Assembly (NCBI RefSeq): GCF_019702925.1
Contig: NZ_AP024713.1
Span: 1,550,001-1,614,000, forward strand
Reading direction: 5' to 3'
Length of the DNA: 64,000 nucleotides
Source of the DNA: Campylobacter sp. 19-13652
Lineage (GTDB): Bacteria; Campylobacterota; Campylobacteria; Campylobacterales; Campylobacteraceae
This document shows, one piece after another, positions 17,356 through 25,961 of this stretch (position 1 is its first letter; each line of letters begins with the position of its first letter). Made by a program: the position numbers and the translations under genes. The notes under the pieces were generated by a model. It was not told where the DNA came from and searched no databases. It saw nothing but the letters and a program-made list of their open reading frames with translations.

Positions 17356-17549
17356 TTGGATTTGGCAAGTCTACTGCTAGGCTTGCATGCCATAAGCGAA
17401 ACTAGATGTTAAAGAGCATATGACGACTACTCATATGCGTGTGTAGGGCTAGTTTTTATTGTTTAAAGAGCCAATAAATTTTATTTCCATTCATACAAAT
17501 ATCTGTAAAAAATAATAAATTTTAGCTTTTTAAATTCAATTAGTTATTT

Positions 17550-17572
17550 AGTTGATAATAGTTTTTATTTTT
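17550..17572 (+). promoter_or_regulatory. Possible Fur-type operator upstream of the iron locus
   Basis: The stretch agttgataatagtttttatt resembles a degenerate Fur box (GATAAT-type repeats) and lies about 55 bases before the start of the iron permease gene, with an overlapping gataatata -10-like sequence downstream. Iron regulation is known for this locus in C. jejuni; the site itself is weak. Confidence 0.35.
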
Positions 17573-17625
17573 TTAAGGTTACAGATAATATACTTTCACA
17601 AACTTTTAAATTTTTCGAGGAATGA

Positions 17626-19626
17626 ATGAAAAAACTTTTAATATTATTTTTACTGCCTTTTATGCTTTTTGCTAAAAGCGAAGACATGGAGCAGACTATA
17701 TCGGATATAAAAAATGCGCTAAATACGGTCGTAGCAGAGTATAAAGCAGGAGAAGCAGACAAAGCTAGGTCTGAGGTACAAAATGCGTATTTTGGACTTT
17801 TTGAGGATGTAGAGGGCGCTATACGTATAAATATATCGTCTAAAAAAGCCTACTCTATGGAGAAGCAATTTGGCGATATAAGAAAAGCGATAAAAAACGG
17901 CGAGAGCGTGGAGCAGATACAAGATAGGGTCGATAATCTAAGTCGCGAGCTTGATGAAGTCCTACCTATAATACAAAGCGGTCATAAGCTAGTAGGCGAG
18001 TATCAAGACGGTAGCCAAAAAAGCCTAAAAGAACACGCCTCTCAAAGCTATGAAAACTCAGCAAACGTGATAAATTCGGTAGCTAGCACAGAAGCTGATA
18101 CAATAAAAATCCCACAGTGGCGCTACGTGATGGATAAGATTACAAATAGCCTAAATACAGCAAAACAATCATACGCCTTAGGCGATAGTGAAAACGCAAA
18201 GCGTGCTATCGAGGAGGCTAAATTTGTAAATTACCGCAACACAAAGCTTGAGCGTGCAATACGTCAGTATGTAAACGACGGTCAAAATATAGATGCTCAA
18301 ATACAAAATAAAATGGGTAAGGCAATCACCCTAGTAAACGAGCAACCCCCAAAAGAGGAGATTGATGCTAAGATAGATGAAATTTTATCACTCACTAAAA
18401 GCGCAGTACTATCCCTTGGCGAGCAAACTGCTAGCATAGCTGAAGTAACCCTTCCTGATAGCTACCTAGCAAGCGAAAATAGCGAGCAAAATGGGGCTGA
18501 TTATAAAACAGTAGTAAGCAACATAAAAGATAAAATGCTAGCCGTATTAAAAGCATACACAGATAAAAATAAAGAAGGCGCTATGGGTGATGCGCAGGAT
18601 ATTTATTTTGATGAATTTGAAGCTAGCGGCATGGAAAATAGCGTAGGCGCAATCGATATAAATTTAAAAACAAGCATAGAAAGTAGCTTTAGTCATATAG
18701 TAGCGCTTATGAAATCTGGCGCAAGTGAAAATGAGGTAAAATCCGCTATGGGCGAGCTAGACACAAAGCTAGCAAAAGCGCTTGAGACGCTTGATAAAAA
18801 ATCAAGCGGAGGTGGACTATTTTTATTCATCTCAGCTCTTACTATCATACTGCGAGAAGGTTTTGAGGCGCTTATCATAGTTGCGGCCATTGTCGCATAT
18901 TTGCTAAAAACAGGAAATGCAACCAAAATCCGCACAGTAGTATATAGCTCGGTGGCTGTAGCTGTGGTGCTTAGCTTTGGTGTGGCTTGGGTGATGAACT
19001 TAATCTTTGAAAATGCTGGACAAAAGCGGGAATTACTTGAGGGCATTACCATGCTTATAGCCGTTGGTCTACTATTTTACGTGGGATTTTGGCTACTATC
19101 AAACTCAAATGCCAAAAAATGGACTGCCTATATAAAAGAGCACACAAACGAAGCCTTAGCGCAAAATTCCATACTAGCACTTTGGTTTACGGTGTTTTTA
19201 GCCGTATTTAGAGAGGGTGCCGAGACTGTATTATTCTATCAGGCTTTGATATTTGAAGCACACACAAGCAGTGAAATAGGCATGGTACTAGCGGGGCTTG
19301 TCGTGGGTATCGCAGCACTTTTAATAGTTTACTGGATATTTAAAATTTTTGCTGTAAAAATACCTATAAAAGAGTTTTTCATAGTAACCTCAGCCATTAT
19401 ATTTTACATGTCTGTGGTATTTGTCGGCAAGGGCGTTATGGAGCTAGTTGAGGGTAAAGTATTTGTCCCTACTATAATAAAAGGGCTAAGCTTTCCTAGC
19501 TGGGCTAGCGACTGGCTAGGACTTGTGCCATATTATGAGAGCTTGGTGCCACAAGCTTTAATGATAATAGCGCTCATCTTTGGCGTGATATATATAAAAA
19601 CCAAATCTTATAAGGAGAAAGTATGA
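17626..19626 (+). CDS. Iron permease, FTR1 family, with large periplasmic domain
   Basis: Inner-membrane iron importer of the P19 system. The 666 residues begin with a signal peptide (LLILFLLPFMLFA), then about 370 residues of a helical periplasmic region with two similar halves (each with a YKAGEADKARSEV / YTDKNKEGAMGDA type segment followed by an EGAI/VGAI motif), and a C-terminal permease of about seven segments. The permease carries two REXXE iron-binding motifs, REGFE near residue 408 and REGAE near 528. It overlaps p19 by four bases. In C. jejuni the equivalent gene is called cftr1. GAGGA lies upstream of the ATG. Confidence 0.93.
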   Translation: MKKLLILFLLPFMLFAKSEDMEQTISDIKNALNTVVAEYKAGEADKARSEVQNAYFGLFEDVEGAIRINISSKKAYSMEKQFGDIRKAIKNGESVEQIQDRVDNLSRELDEVLPIIQSGHKLVGEYQDGSQKSLKEHASQSYENSANVINSVASTEADTIKIPQWRYVMDKITNSLNTAKQSYALGDSENAKRAIEEAKFVNYRNTKLERAIRQYVNDGQNIDAQIQNKMGKAITLVNEQPPKEEIDAKIDEILSLTKSAVLSLGEQTASIAEVTLPDSYLASENSEQNGADYKTVVSNIKDKMLAVLKAYTDKNKEGAMGDAQDIYFDEFEASGMENSVGAIDINLKTSIESSFSHIVALMKSGASENEVKSAMGELDTKLAKALETLDKKSSGGGLFLFISALTIILREGFEALIIVAAIVAYLLKTGNATKIRTVVYSSVAVAVVLSFGVAWVMNLIFENAGQKRELLEGITMLIAVGLLFYVGFWLLSNSNAKKWTAYIKEHTNEALAQNSILALWFTVFLAVFREGAETVLFYQALIFEAHTSSEIGMVLAGLVVGIAALLIVYWIFKIFAVKIPIKEFFIVTSAIIFYMSVVFVGKGVMELVEGKVFVPTIIKGLSFPSWASDWLGLVPYYESLVPQALMIIALIFGVIYIKTKSYKEKV

Positions 19627-20144
19627 ATAAATTCATTAGTTCTGCGTTAGCGCTTGCGCTAGCTAGTAGTGTAGCATTTGCTGGAGAGCATCCCATAGGC
19701 GAGCCAGTTGAGATTAATGGCATGGAAATAGCTGCGGTTTATCTTCAGCCAGTTGACATGGAGCCAAAAGGCATAGATCTAGCCCCTAGTAAATCAGACA
19801 TTCACCTAGAAGCTGACATTCACGCTATTAAAGGCAACAAAAACGGCTTTGGCGAAGGTGAGTGGATACCGTACCTAAAGATAGGCTACGAGCTTAAAAA
19901 CCTAGACAACGGTAAGGTAAAAACAGGAACTCTAATGCCTATGGTAGCTGATGATGGTCCTCACTACGGTGCAAACGTAAAAATGGACACAGGCGTGGGT
20001 AATTATGAGCTTAAATTTAACATCCAAAGCCCAGAAGCAAACGGCTTTGGTCGCCATGCTGATAAAGAGACAGGCGTGGGCAAATGGTATGAGCCATTTA
20101 CTACAACTTATCAGTTTGCTTGGACTGGCGCACCAGTTAAATAA
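19623..20144 (+). CDS. p19: P19 periplasmic iron-uptake protein (Tpd family)
   Basis: A periplasmic copper- and iron-binding protein that feeds the FTR1-type permease. The 173 residues have a signal peptide cleaved after ASSVAFA, then the family's metal-ligand positions: a Met in NGMEIAAVYLQPVDMEP, histidines in DIHLEADIHAI and in DDGPHYGANV, and a C-terminal GKWYEPFTTTYQFAWTG. Length is typical. It starts inside the end of the permease gene and is followed by a strong terminator, so p19 and the permease form the most abundant part of the transcript. Confidence 0.95.
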   Translation: MNKFISSALALALASSVAFAGEHPIGEPVEINGMEIAAVYLQPVDMEPKGIDLAPSKSDIHLEADIHAIKGNKNGFGEGEWIPYLKIGYELKNLDNGKVKTGTLMPMVADDGPHYGANVKMDTGVGNYELKFNIQSPEANGFGRHADKETGVGKWYEPFTTTYQFAWTGAPVK

Positions 20145-20152
20145 TCCCAAAC

Positions 20153-20175
20153 GGCGGACTTGCTCCGCCTTTTTT
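20153..20175 (+). terminator. Terminator-like hairpin between p19 and the DUF2318 gene
   Basis: ggcgga and tccgcc form a perfect 6-base G/C stem with a 5-base loop, followed directly by six T. It lies inside what is otherwise a same-strand cluster with only 40 bases between genes, so it probably attenuates the downstream genes. Confidence 0.85.
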
Positions 20176-20184
20176 AGGTAAATT

Positions 20185-21537
20185 ATGTCTATATATTTCG
20201 TTCACATTATCCTAGCATTTTTTGCTATTACTCTATTTGGCGCCCTAACAGCCAAAAGGCAGATTTTTCTACATACCTTTGCACCAGCCGTACTTGGCGC
20301 AATCATCGGCTTAGTCATATTTAAATTCGCAAGATACTATCTACTTGATGCTCCAGCTAGACTATTTTTTGATGGGCTTGGAGTAGTGTTTTTACTACTT
20401 AGCTTTAGTGTAGTATTTTTTGAGTTTAAATTTAAATGGCTCATATTTGGCTTTTTAGGCATTAGCTATGGAGCAAGTTATGGAGCTATTAGCGCACTGT
20501 TTCCTCTTTTTGGTGCAGAGCTTTTAGATACACAGTCTATAATTAGCGCATTTTTGCTTTTATTTGCAGTTATTATCCTGATAACTCTATTTTTTGCTGC
20601 TAATTTGCTAGCGCAAAAAATCCCACCAAAAGCCATTAAAACGCTATCTCTTTTAACACTTTTAACTATGCTTGTATTTAAGCTTAGTGGATTTATTTTA
20701 GAGCTTATGAGAAGTGGAGCTATAAACACAAAGCCTGAGCTTCTTAGCCTAGTGGCAAAGGGAATGTATATATCGATCTTTGCACCATATATTTTTAGCG
20801 CCATTTTAGCCGTACTTTGTATTATGGCGATATCTTACCGTCCAAAAGCCCTTAAGAAAAAAGACGGTCTAATACCTTATAGATTTAATCTAGCCTTAAG
20901 ACGCCTAGTACTATCTGCTAGCACGTATGCTTTGCTTGGAGTTAGTGCCATTTTAGCCTTTTCACTCTATTATGATTTAGTAGCTTCTCGCCCACCGACT
21001 CTAAGCGAGCCTGTCTATCTTGAGCCTAAGAATGATAAATTTATCATAGACACAGAGGTGCTAAAAGACAATGACCTCCACAGATATGCCTATATCACTG
21101 ATGAGGGGCGTGTGATTAGATTTTTCCTCATTAACCGCTACGAGGACAAACCCTCAGCCGTAGCAGTCTTTGACGCTTGCTCCATATGCGGAGATGTGGG
21201 CTATGTAAAAAATGGCAGCGAGCTAATCTGCGTCTCTTGCAACGTGCGTATATTTTTACCTTCAGTTGGCAAAGAAGGCGGCTGCAATCCTCTGCCATTA
21301 GAGCATACATACGACGGCAAGACAATCACCATAAGCCTTGATGCGCTACTTACTGGAGCAAATCAGTTTAGCACCATAGTAGAAAAAGAGGTACTTGATA
21401 TAGTAGGTGGCGAAAAAATCAGCAATAAAAGCAAATTTAGCTACAGGTACAACAACCGCACATACTTTTTCAAATCCAAAGAAAACCTAGAGCGTTTTGA
21501 GGCAGATCCAGATAAATTTATAGGAGCCGTAAAATGA
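20185..21537 (+). CDS. DUF2318 Fe-S-containing membrane protein of the iron locus
   Basis: A 450-residue protein with about eight to nine membrane segments in the first 290 residues, then a periplasmic C-terminal DUF2318 domain with cysteine pairs in DACSICGDVGYV and ELICVSCNVRIF. The last segment (RYNNRTYFFKSKENLERFEA) resembles a YHS/TRASH-like metal-binding end. The same gene follows p19 in C. jejuni, where the cluster supports growth under iron limitation. Its reaction is not established; passing electrons for periplasmic iron reduction is a reasonable inference from the cysteines. Confidence 0.85.
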   Translation: MSIYFVHIILAFFAITLFGALTAKRQIFLHTFAPAVLGAIIGLVIFKFARYYLLDAPARLFFDGLGVVFLLLSFSVVFFEFKFKWLIFGFLGISYGASYGAISALFPLFGAELLDTQSIISAFLLLFAVIILITLFFAANLLAQKIPPKAIKTLSLLTLLTMLVFKLSGFILELMRSGAINTKPELLSLVAKGMYISIFAPYIFSAILAVLCIMAISYRPKALKKKDGLIPYRFNLALRRLVLSASTYALLGVSAILAFSLYYDLVASRPPTLSEPVYLEPKNDKFIIDTEVLKDNDLHRYAYITDEGRVIRFFLINRYEDKPSAVAVFDACSICGDVGYVKNGSELICVSCNVRIFLPSVGKEGGCNPLPLEHTYDGKTITISLDALLTGANQFSTIVEKEVLDIVGGEKISNKSKFSYRYNNRTYFFKSKENLERFEADPDKFIGAVK

Positions 21538-22808
21538 TGAATGCTAGAATGATTACTCGCTCCATAGCTGGTTCTAGCGTGCAAAAAATAATGGCATTTG
21601 CCACTATTGCGCTAGCTAGCATGCTTATAGCCTGCATGCTCAATATCACGCTAAAAATAGGCGACGAGATAGCCTCAGAACTTAGAAGCTACGGCTCAAA
21701 TATCATCGTACTGCCACGTGGAGAGAGCCTAAGCATAGAAATAGACGGACGAAGTTTTACTCCGCTAAAATCCCAAAATTTCCTACCTGAGAGCGAACTT
21801 TATAAGATAAAAGAGATATTTTGGCGAAATAATATAGTTGCGTTTGCGCCATTTTTAGATGGGCTTGCACGAGATGACAAAGGCGAGCAAATCGCAGTAG
21901 TGGGTACATATTTTGATAAAAATATAAATTTAAAAGATGAACCTGATTTTACAACTGGGGTAAAAAATCTCTACGGATACTGGCATATAAACGGACGCTA
22001 CGCAAATGATAATAAAGATAATGAGGTCGTGCTAGGCGATGAGCTAGCTAGCAGACTTGGTTTAAATTTAGGCGACACTTTAAGCCTAAACCAGCACACC
22101 CTAAAAGTCGTAGGCATAGTAAGTGGAGCTGGAGATATGAGCAAAAAGGCTCTTATTCCGCTTCATTTAGCCCAAAAGATGTTTAATCATGATGGAGAGT
22201 ATTTTAAAGCCGAAGTATCGGCTAAAACCATACCGGAAAACGACCTCTCTCTAAAAGCACGCAGAAATCTTGACGAGCTAGATAGCGCAGAGTATGACCA
22301 GTGGTACTGCTCGGCATATGTCGGCTCCATCGCATTTCAAATAGAAGAGGAGTTAAAAGGAGCAAGCGCAAAGGCAAGTCTGCAAGTAAGTGACGCAGAA
22401 AGTGGTATAGTAAAGAAAATTCAAAGTCTAATGGGCATAGTAAGCATAATCGCCCTAGTAGTCTCAGCCATAGGCATAACATCTCTAATGACAAGCGAAA
22501 TTCATCGCCGCAAAAAAGAGATAGGGCTACTTAAAGCCCTAGGAGCTAGCAATCTATCAATCTACGCACTATTTGCTAGTGAGTCCATGACAGTAGCATT
22601 TGTGGCTGGCATAGTAGGCGCAATACTAGGGTATGGGCTAAGCGAGCTTTTAGCTATAGCGATATTTGGACATAGTATAGGAGTGGCGATTATTGTGCTA
22701 CCTCTTAGCTTATTTTTTGCGCTATTAATTAGCTTTTTTGGCTCACTTATGCCTATGAGAAGTCTTGTAAAACTCCTACCAGCAGAGGTGCTTTATGACA
22801 GAAAATAG
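21534..22808 (+). CDS. ABC transporter permease (FtsX/MacB type), first of pair
   Basis: A 424-residue permease with an N-terminal membrane segment, a periplasmic MacB-like domain (about 50-300) and three C-terminal segments containing EIHRRKKEIGLLKALGAS, the coupling-helix region typical of FtsX-type permeases. It overlaps both the DUF2318 gene and the next permease by a few bases. The pair plus ATPase are conserved in the P19 iron locus; these transporters usually move substrates or do mechanical work in the periplasm rather than import iron. Confidence 0.88.
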   Translation: MMNARMITRSIAGSSVQKIMAFATIALASMLIACMLNITLKIGDEIASELRSYGSNIIVLPRGESLSIEIDGRSFTPLKSQNFLPESELYKIKEIFWRNNIVAFAPFLDGLARDDKGEQIAVVGTYFDKNINLKDEPDFTTGVKNLYGYWHINGRYANDNKDNEVVLGDELASRLGLNLGDTLSLNQHTLKVVGIVSGAGDMSKKALIPLHLAQKMFNHDGEYFKAEVSAKTIPENDLSLKARRNLDELDSAEYDQWYCSAYVGSIAFQIEEELKGASAKASLQVSDAESGIVKKIQSLMGIVSIIALVVSAIGITSLMTSEIHRRKKEIGLLKALGASNLSIYALFASESMTVAFVAGIVGAILGYGLSELLAIAIFGHSIGVAIIVLPLSLFFALLISFFGSLMPMRSLVKLLPAEVLYDRK

Positions 22809-23928
22809 ACTATTTTTTATAAATTTAATCCTAAAAAGCCTAAAAAACGGAAGCGCTAGAGTAGCCGTCATAGCCATATCTATAATGCTAGGCGCTAGCG
22901 TATGTGCGGCGTTTATAAACGTCTATCTTGACATTGATGCAAAGGTAAGTCGCGAGCTAAAAAGCTATGGAGCAAATTTAGTCATCACTCCAGCAAATGG
23001 TGGAGAGTTTATGAGCGAGAGTGGGCTTGATAAAGATATGAAAAAAGTTATTAAAACGGTGCTAGGATATAGTGGGTATTTATTTACTCAAGCTAGTATA
23101 GGCACAACTGAAGCTATAATCATGGGAGTTAAATTTAGCTCACTAAAAAGAACAAAACCGTTTTTAGAGATAAAAGAGGGAGATTATATAAACTTTGACT
23201 TTGATGATAAAAACGTCCTAATAGGCACGGATTTAGCCAAACAATCAGGCTTTAAAGCAGGCGATGAGATAGAGCTCAGAGCCCTTGGAAGTAGCGACGT
23301 GATAAAGGTGCGCATAAAAGGCATAGTAGCAAGTGGAGATAAGGAAGATGCGCTACTTATCACCTCCTTAAACTTAGCTCAAAAGCTAGCCAAAAAGCCA
23401 GATATGATAAATTATGCAGACGCCGTGATACTTGGGGATTTTGACGAGGTAAAGGCAATATCTCAAAAGCTAAGCAATAAAGAAATATCAGCCAAAATAA
23501 TAGCCAAAATAAGCAAACAAGAAGGCTATGTCCTAGCCAAAATCAAACTCTTAATGGCGCTAGTATCGTTTGTGATACTGCTTATTACCTCACTTTGCGT
23601 TAATACCACGCTAAGCGCCATACTGCTAGCTAGAAGTAAAGAAATAGCCCTGCTTCGCGCGCTTGGAGCAAGTAAGAAAAATATATTAAATTTATTTAGC
23701 GCAGAGATTTTTATGCTAGCTTTTAGCTTTGCGATTATTGGTTCTTTGCTAGGATATGGGCTGGCGCAAATTTTAGGAGAGGCTATATTTAACGCCCATA
23801 TTGATTTTAGATTTATGTCCGTGCCGATAGCTACGATACTAGCACTTGGCTTTGCTACTTTAGCGGCGATTTATCCGCTAAGGCGCGCACTTAAATTAAA
23901 TATGGCAGATATTTTAAGAGGTGAATAA
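22795..23928 (+). CDS. ABC transporter permease (FtsX/MacB type), second of pair
   Basis: A 377-residue paralogue of the preceding permease with the same plan: one N-terminal segment, a periplasmic domain and three C-terminal segments around ARSKEIALLRALGASKKNIL. The two would form a heterodimer served by the ATPase that begins on the last base of this gene. It lacks about 45 residues of the periplasmic domain found in its partner. Confidence 0.88.
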   Translation: MTENRLFFINLILKSLKNGSARVAVIAISIMLGASVCAAFINVYLDIDAKVSRELKSYGANLVITPANGGEFMSESGLDKDMKKVIKTVLGYSGYLFTQASIGTTEAIIMGVKFSSLKRTKPFLEIKEGDYINFDFDDKNVLIGTDLAKQSGFKAGDEIELRALGSSDVIKVRIKGIVASGDKEDALLITSLNLAQKLAKKPDMINYADAVILGDFDEVKAISQKLSNKEISAKIIAKISKQEGYVLAKIKLLMALVSFVILLITSLCVNTTLSAILLARSKEIALLRALGASKKNILNLFSAEIFMLAFSFAIIGSLLGYGLAQILGEAIFNAHIDFRFMSVPIATILALGFATLAAIYPLRRALKLNMADILRGE

Positions 23929-24611
23929 TGAACGCAATAGAACTTATGAGCATAAAAAAACAATTTGGCTCAGTTATCGCACTTGATGAGATAAGCTTTA
24001 ATGTAAAAAAAGGCGAGTGGGTATCTGTGATGGGGCCTTCTGGCTCAGGCAAATCAACGCTAGTAAACATCCTTTCGCTTATGGATTTTCCCACAAGCGG
24101 CAGATATATCCTAGGCGGAGATGACGCAAGCGCGCTTAGCGATGAGGATACACTCAAGTTTCGCCGAGAAAAGATAGGGCTAATTTTTCAGCAGTTTCAC
24201 ACAGTGCCATATCTAAATGCCCTAGAAAACGTCATGATAGCCCAACACTATCATAGCTGCGTAGATGAGGAGAGTGCTAAAAAAGCCCTAGAGTTAGTTG
24301 GACTTTCTCACAGGCTAGATCATCGCCCTAGCCAGCTAAGCGGAGGTGAGCAGCAGCGCCTTTGTATAGCAAGAGCACTCATAAACGACCCAGAAATCCT
24401 AATCGCAGACGAGCCAACAGGCAACCTAGACGAGGCAAATGAGCGCATTATACTAGAGCTATTTTGCAAGCTAAAAGCCGAGGGTAAAACCATACTTTTA
24501 GTAACACACAACCCAGACTTAGGCGAGTACGGAGATAAGATAGTCTACCTGCGCCACGGTAAACTTGAAACGATAAAAGAGATAACAAATCCAAAAAGAG
24601 TAGAAAAATGA
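23928..24611 (+). CDS. ABC transporter ATP-binding protein (MacB/LolD-like)
   Basis: A 227-residue ATPase with Walker A GPSGSGKST (about 36-44), Q-loop FQQFH, signature LSGGEQQR (about 135) and Walker B ILIADEPTGNLD, then the H-loop VTHNPD. The length and sequence are of the MacB/LolD/FtsE class that pairs with FtsX-type permeases, fitting the two genes just upstream. It overlaps the thioredoxin-like gene by four bases. Confidence 0.93.
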   Translation: MNAIELMSIKKQFGSVIALDEISFNVKKGEWVSVMGPSGSGKSTLVNILSLMDFPTSGRYILGGDDASALSDEDTLKFRREKIGLIFQQFHTVPYLNALENVMIAQHYHSCVDEESAKKALELVGLSHRLDHRPSQLSGGEQQRLCIARALINDPEILIADEPTGNLDEANERIILELFCKLKAEGKTILLVTHNPDLGEYGDKIVYLRHGKLETIKEITNPKRVEK

Positions 24612-25132
24612 TTAAATTTAAAACCACACTAAAAAAATCTCAACTTTTTATATTTTTTATGCTTTTTGGCGCCATGCTAGCTGGCTGTGTAGACCCGCTT
24701 AGCAGGCATCATATCGCCTTAAATGACGAAAAAGGCATAGATACGCGCTTTGATCCAAAGCAAAAACAGCTAAAGCTAGCAAGTGATGAGCCTTTTGTGC
24801 TGTTTTTTTATGACACAGACTGCGGAGCTTGCAAAGCCCAAATCCCAGATATAGAAGCGCTAAGCCATGAGTATGCAGGTAGGGTTAAATTTATAGGCAT
24901 TTTAGGCGGTACGCAGGGCTTTGATAAGGATATGAAGCTTTTAAAAGAGCATAACGTAAGCTTTATAACCATATCAGACCCAGTTTCAGTGCAATATTTT
25001 GACACGGCTGTAGGCGGAGTAAATGGAGTACCAGTAACCTTCATATTTAATAAAAATGGAGAGCAAGCAGGCAAGACTCTAGGCTATACCCCACGAGCTG
25101 CGATAAATAAAAAAATTCTATCCGTTTTATAG
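24608..25132 (+). CDS. Thioredoxin-like lipoprotein (TlpA family) of the iron locus
   Basis: A 174-residue exported protein with a lipobox LAGC (about residue 27) after a hydrophobic leader, and a thioredoxin fold with active site DTDCGACKAQ and a cis-Pro region NGVPVTFIF. It probably reduces periplasmic disulfides, perhaps those of the DUF2318 protein. C. jejuni has two tandem thioredoxin-like genes at this place; only one is present here. It ends the locus. Confidence 0.88.
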   Translation: MIKFKTTLKKSQLFIFFMLFGAMLAGCVDPLSRHHIALNDEKGIDTRFDPKQKQLKLASDEPFVLFFYDTDCGACKAQIPDIEALSHEYAGRVKFIGILGGTQGFDKDMKLLKEHNVSFITISDPVSVQYFDTAVGGVNGVPVTFIFNKNGEQAGKTLGYTPRAAINKKILSVL

Positions 25133-25250
25133 TTTTTAAGCTATAATTGTAAAAACGCTTTGCTAAAATAGTGGTATAAATTTATAATAAACCCACCTGG
25201 CAAAGCCAAAAGCTTTAAGGTTTAAAGAGTAAAAATTCTAAAGGCAAAAT

Positions 25251-25961
25251 ATGAGGATTGATTGTAAAGGGCTTGAGTGTCCCCAACCAGTAATACATAC
25301 TAAAAAAGCTCTTGAGGGCATGGCTGTTGGCGAGTGGCTAGAGATTGAGATAAACTCCAAAATAGTGCTAGAAAATGTGCTTAAGTTTATAAACTATTCT
25401 GGCTATGAAGCAAGCGTAGATAAAGTAGATGAAAATAGCGAGATTTGTATCATAAAAGTGCAAAAAACTGATGGTACAGGGCACACCGCTCCACTATCGG
25501 CTAAGCCATCAGAAAAATCAAACATATCCACCCAAAATAGGCTAAATAGTGATAGCATAGACCTAACCCTAGCACCACACGAAGAAGTCAGCCTAGAGCC
25601 AAAACCTCAATCAAAGCTAACCCATAGCGCAAGGAAAAAAGTCATCTACCTAAACGATGATAGAGCAGGAAACGGAGAGGTCGGACTTAGCTTGCTTGCA
25701 AAGCTGCTTAGCTCGTTTGCTTTACTAAGCGAGCATATAGAGGCGGTCGCTTGCGTAAATAATGGCGTTTTTGTAAGCACGACACGCTCTCACCCAGCCC
25801 TAGCCTCACTAAAAGAACTAGAGCAAAAAGGTGTGCGCATAATAAGCTGTGGTGCGTGCCTTACAAGCTATAAATTAACTGATAAAGTCCTAGTCGGAGA
25901 GATAGGTAACGCCTACGAAATAGCGCAACTTTTAGTCGAATTTGATGAGATAAAGCTATGA
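25251..25961 (+). CDS. yedF: Selenium metabolism protein YedF (TusA-DsrE fusion)
   Basis: A 236-residue two-domain protein. Residues 1-70 are a TusA/SirA-like domain with the CPxP motif (GLECPQPVIHTKKAL); after a linker rich in Ser, Thr and Pro, residues 130-236 form a DsrE-like domain with conserved SCGACLTSYKL. This fusion is genetically associated with selenium use, and here it overlaps selD by four bases (ATGA), so the two are translationally coupled. Its biochemical role is not settled; handling persulfide or selenium on the TusA cysteine is the usual proposal. Confidence 0.9.
   Translation: MRIDCKGLECPQPVIHTKKALEGMAVGEWLEIEINSKIVLENVLKFINYSGYEASVDKVDENSEICIIKVQKTDGTGHTAPLSAKPSEKSNISTQNRLNSDSIDLTLAPHEEVSLEPKPQSKLTHSARKKVIYLNDDRAGNGEVGLSLLAKLLSSFALLSEHIEAVACVNNGVFVSTTRSHPALASLKELEQKGVRIISCGACLTSYKLTDKVLVGEIGNAYEIAQLLVEFDEIKL

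Larger units (their letters stand above)
17135..17625. other. Gap between nspC and the iron-uptake locus
   Basis: 491 bases without a gene. It carries a near-full copy of repeat family A (about 17211-17355), a gcatatgacgactactcatatgc inverted repeat near 17417-17439 and, at the right end, an A/T-rich probable promoter/operator region for the iron locus. Confidence 0.65.
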
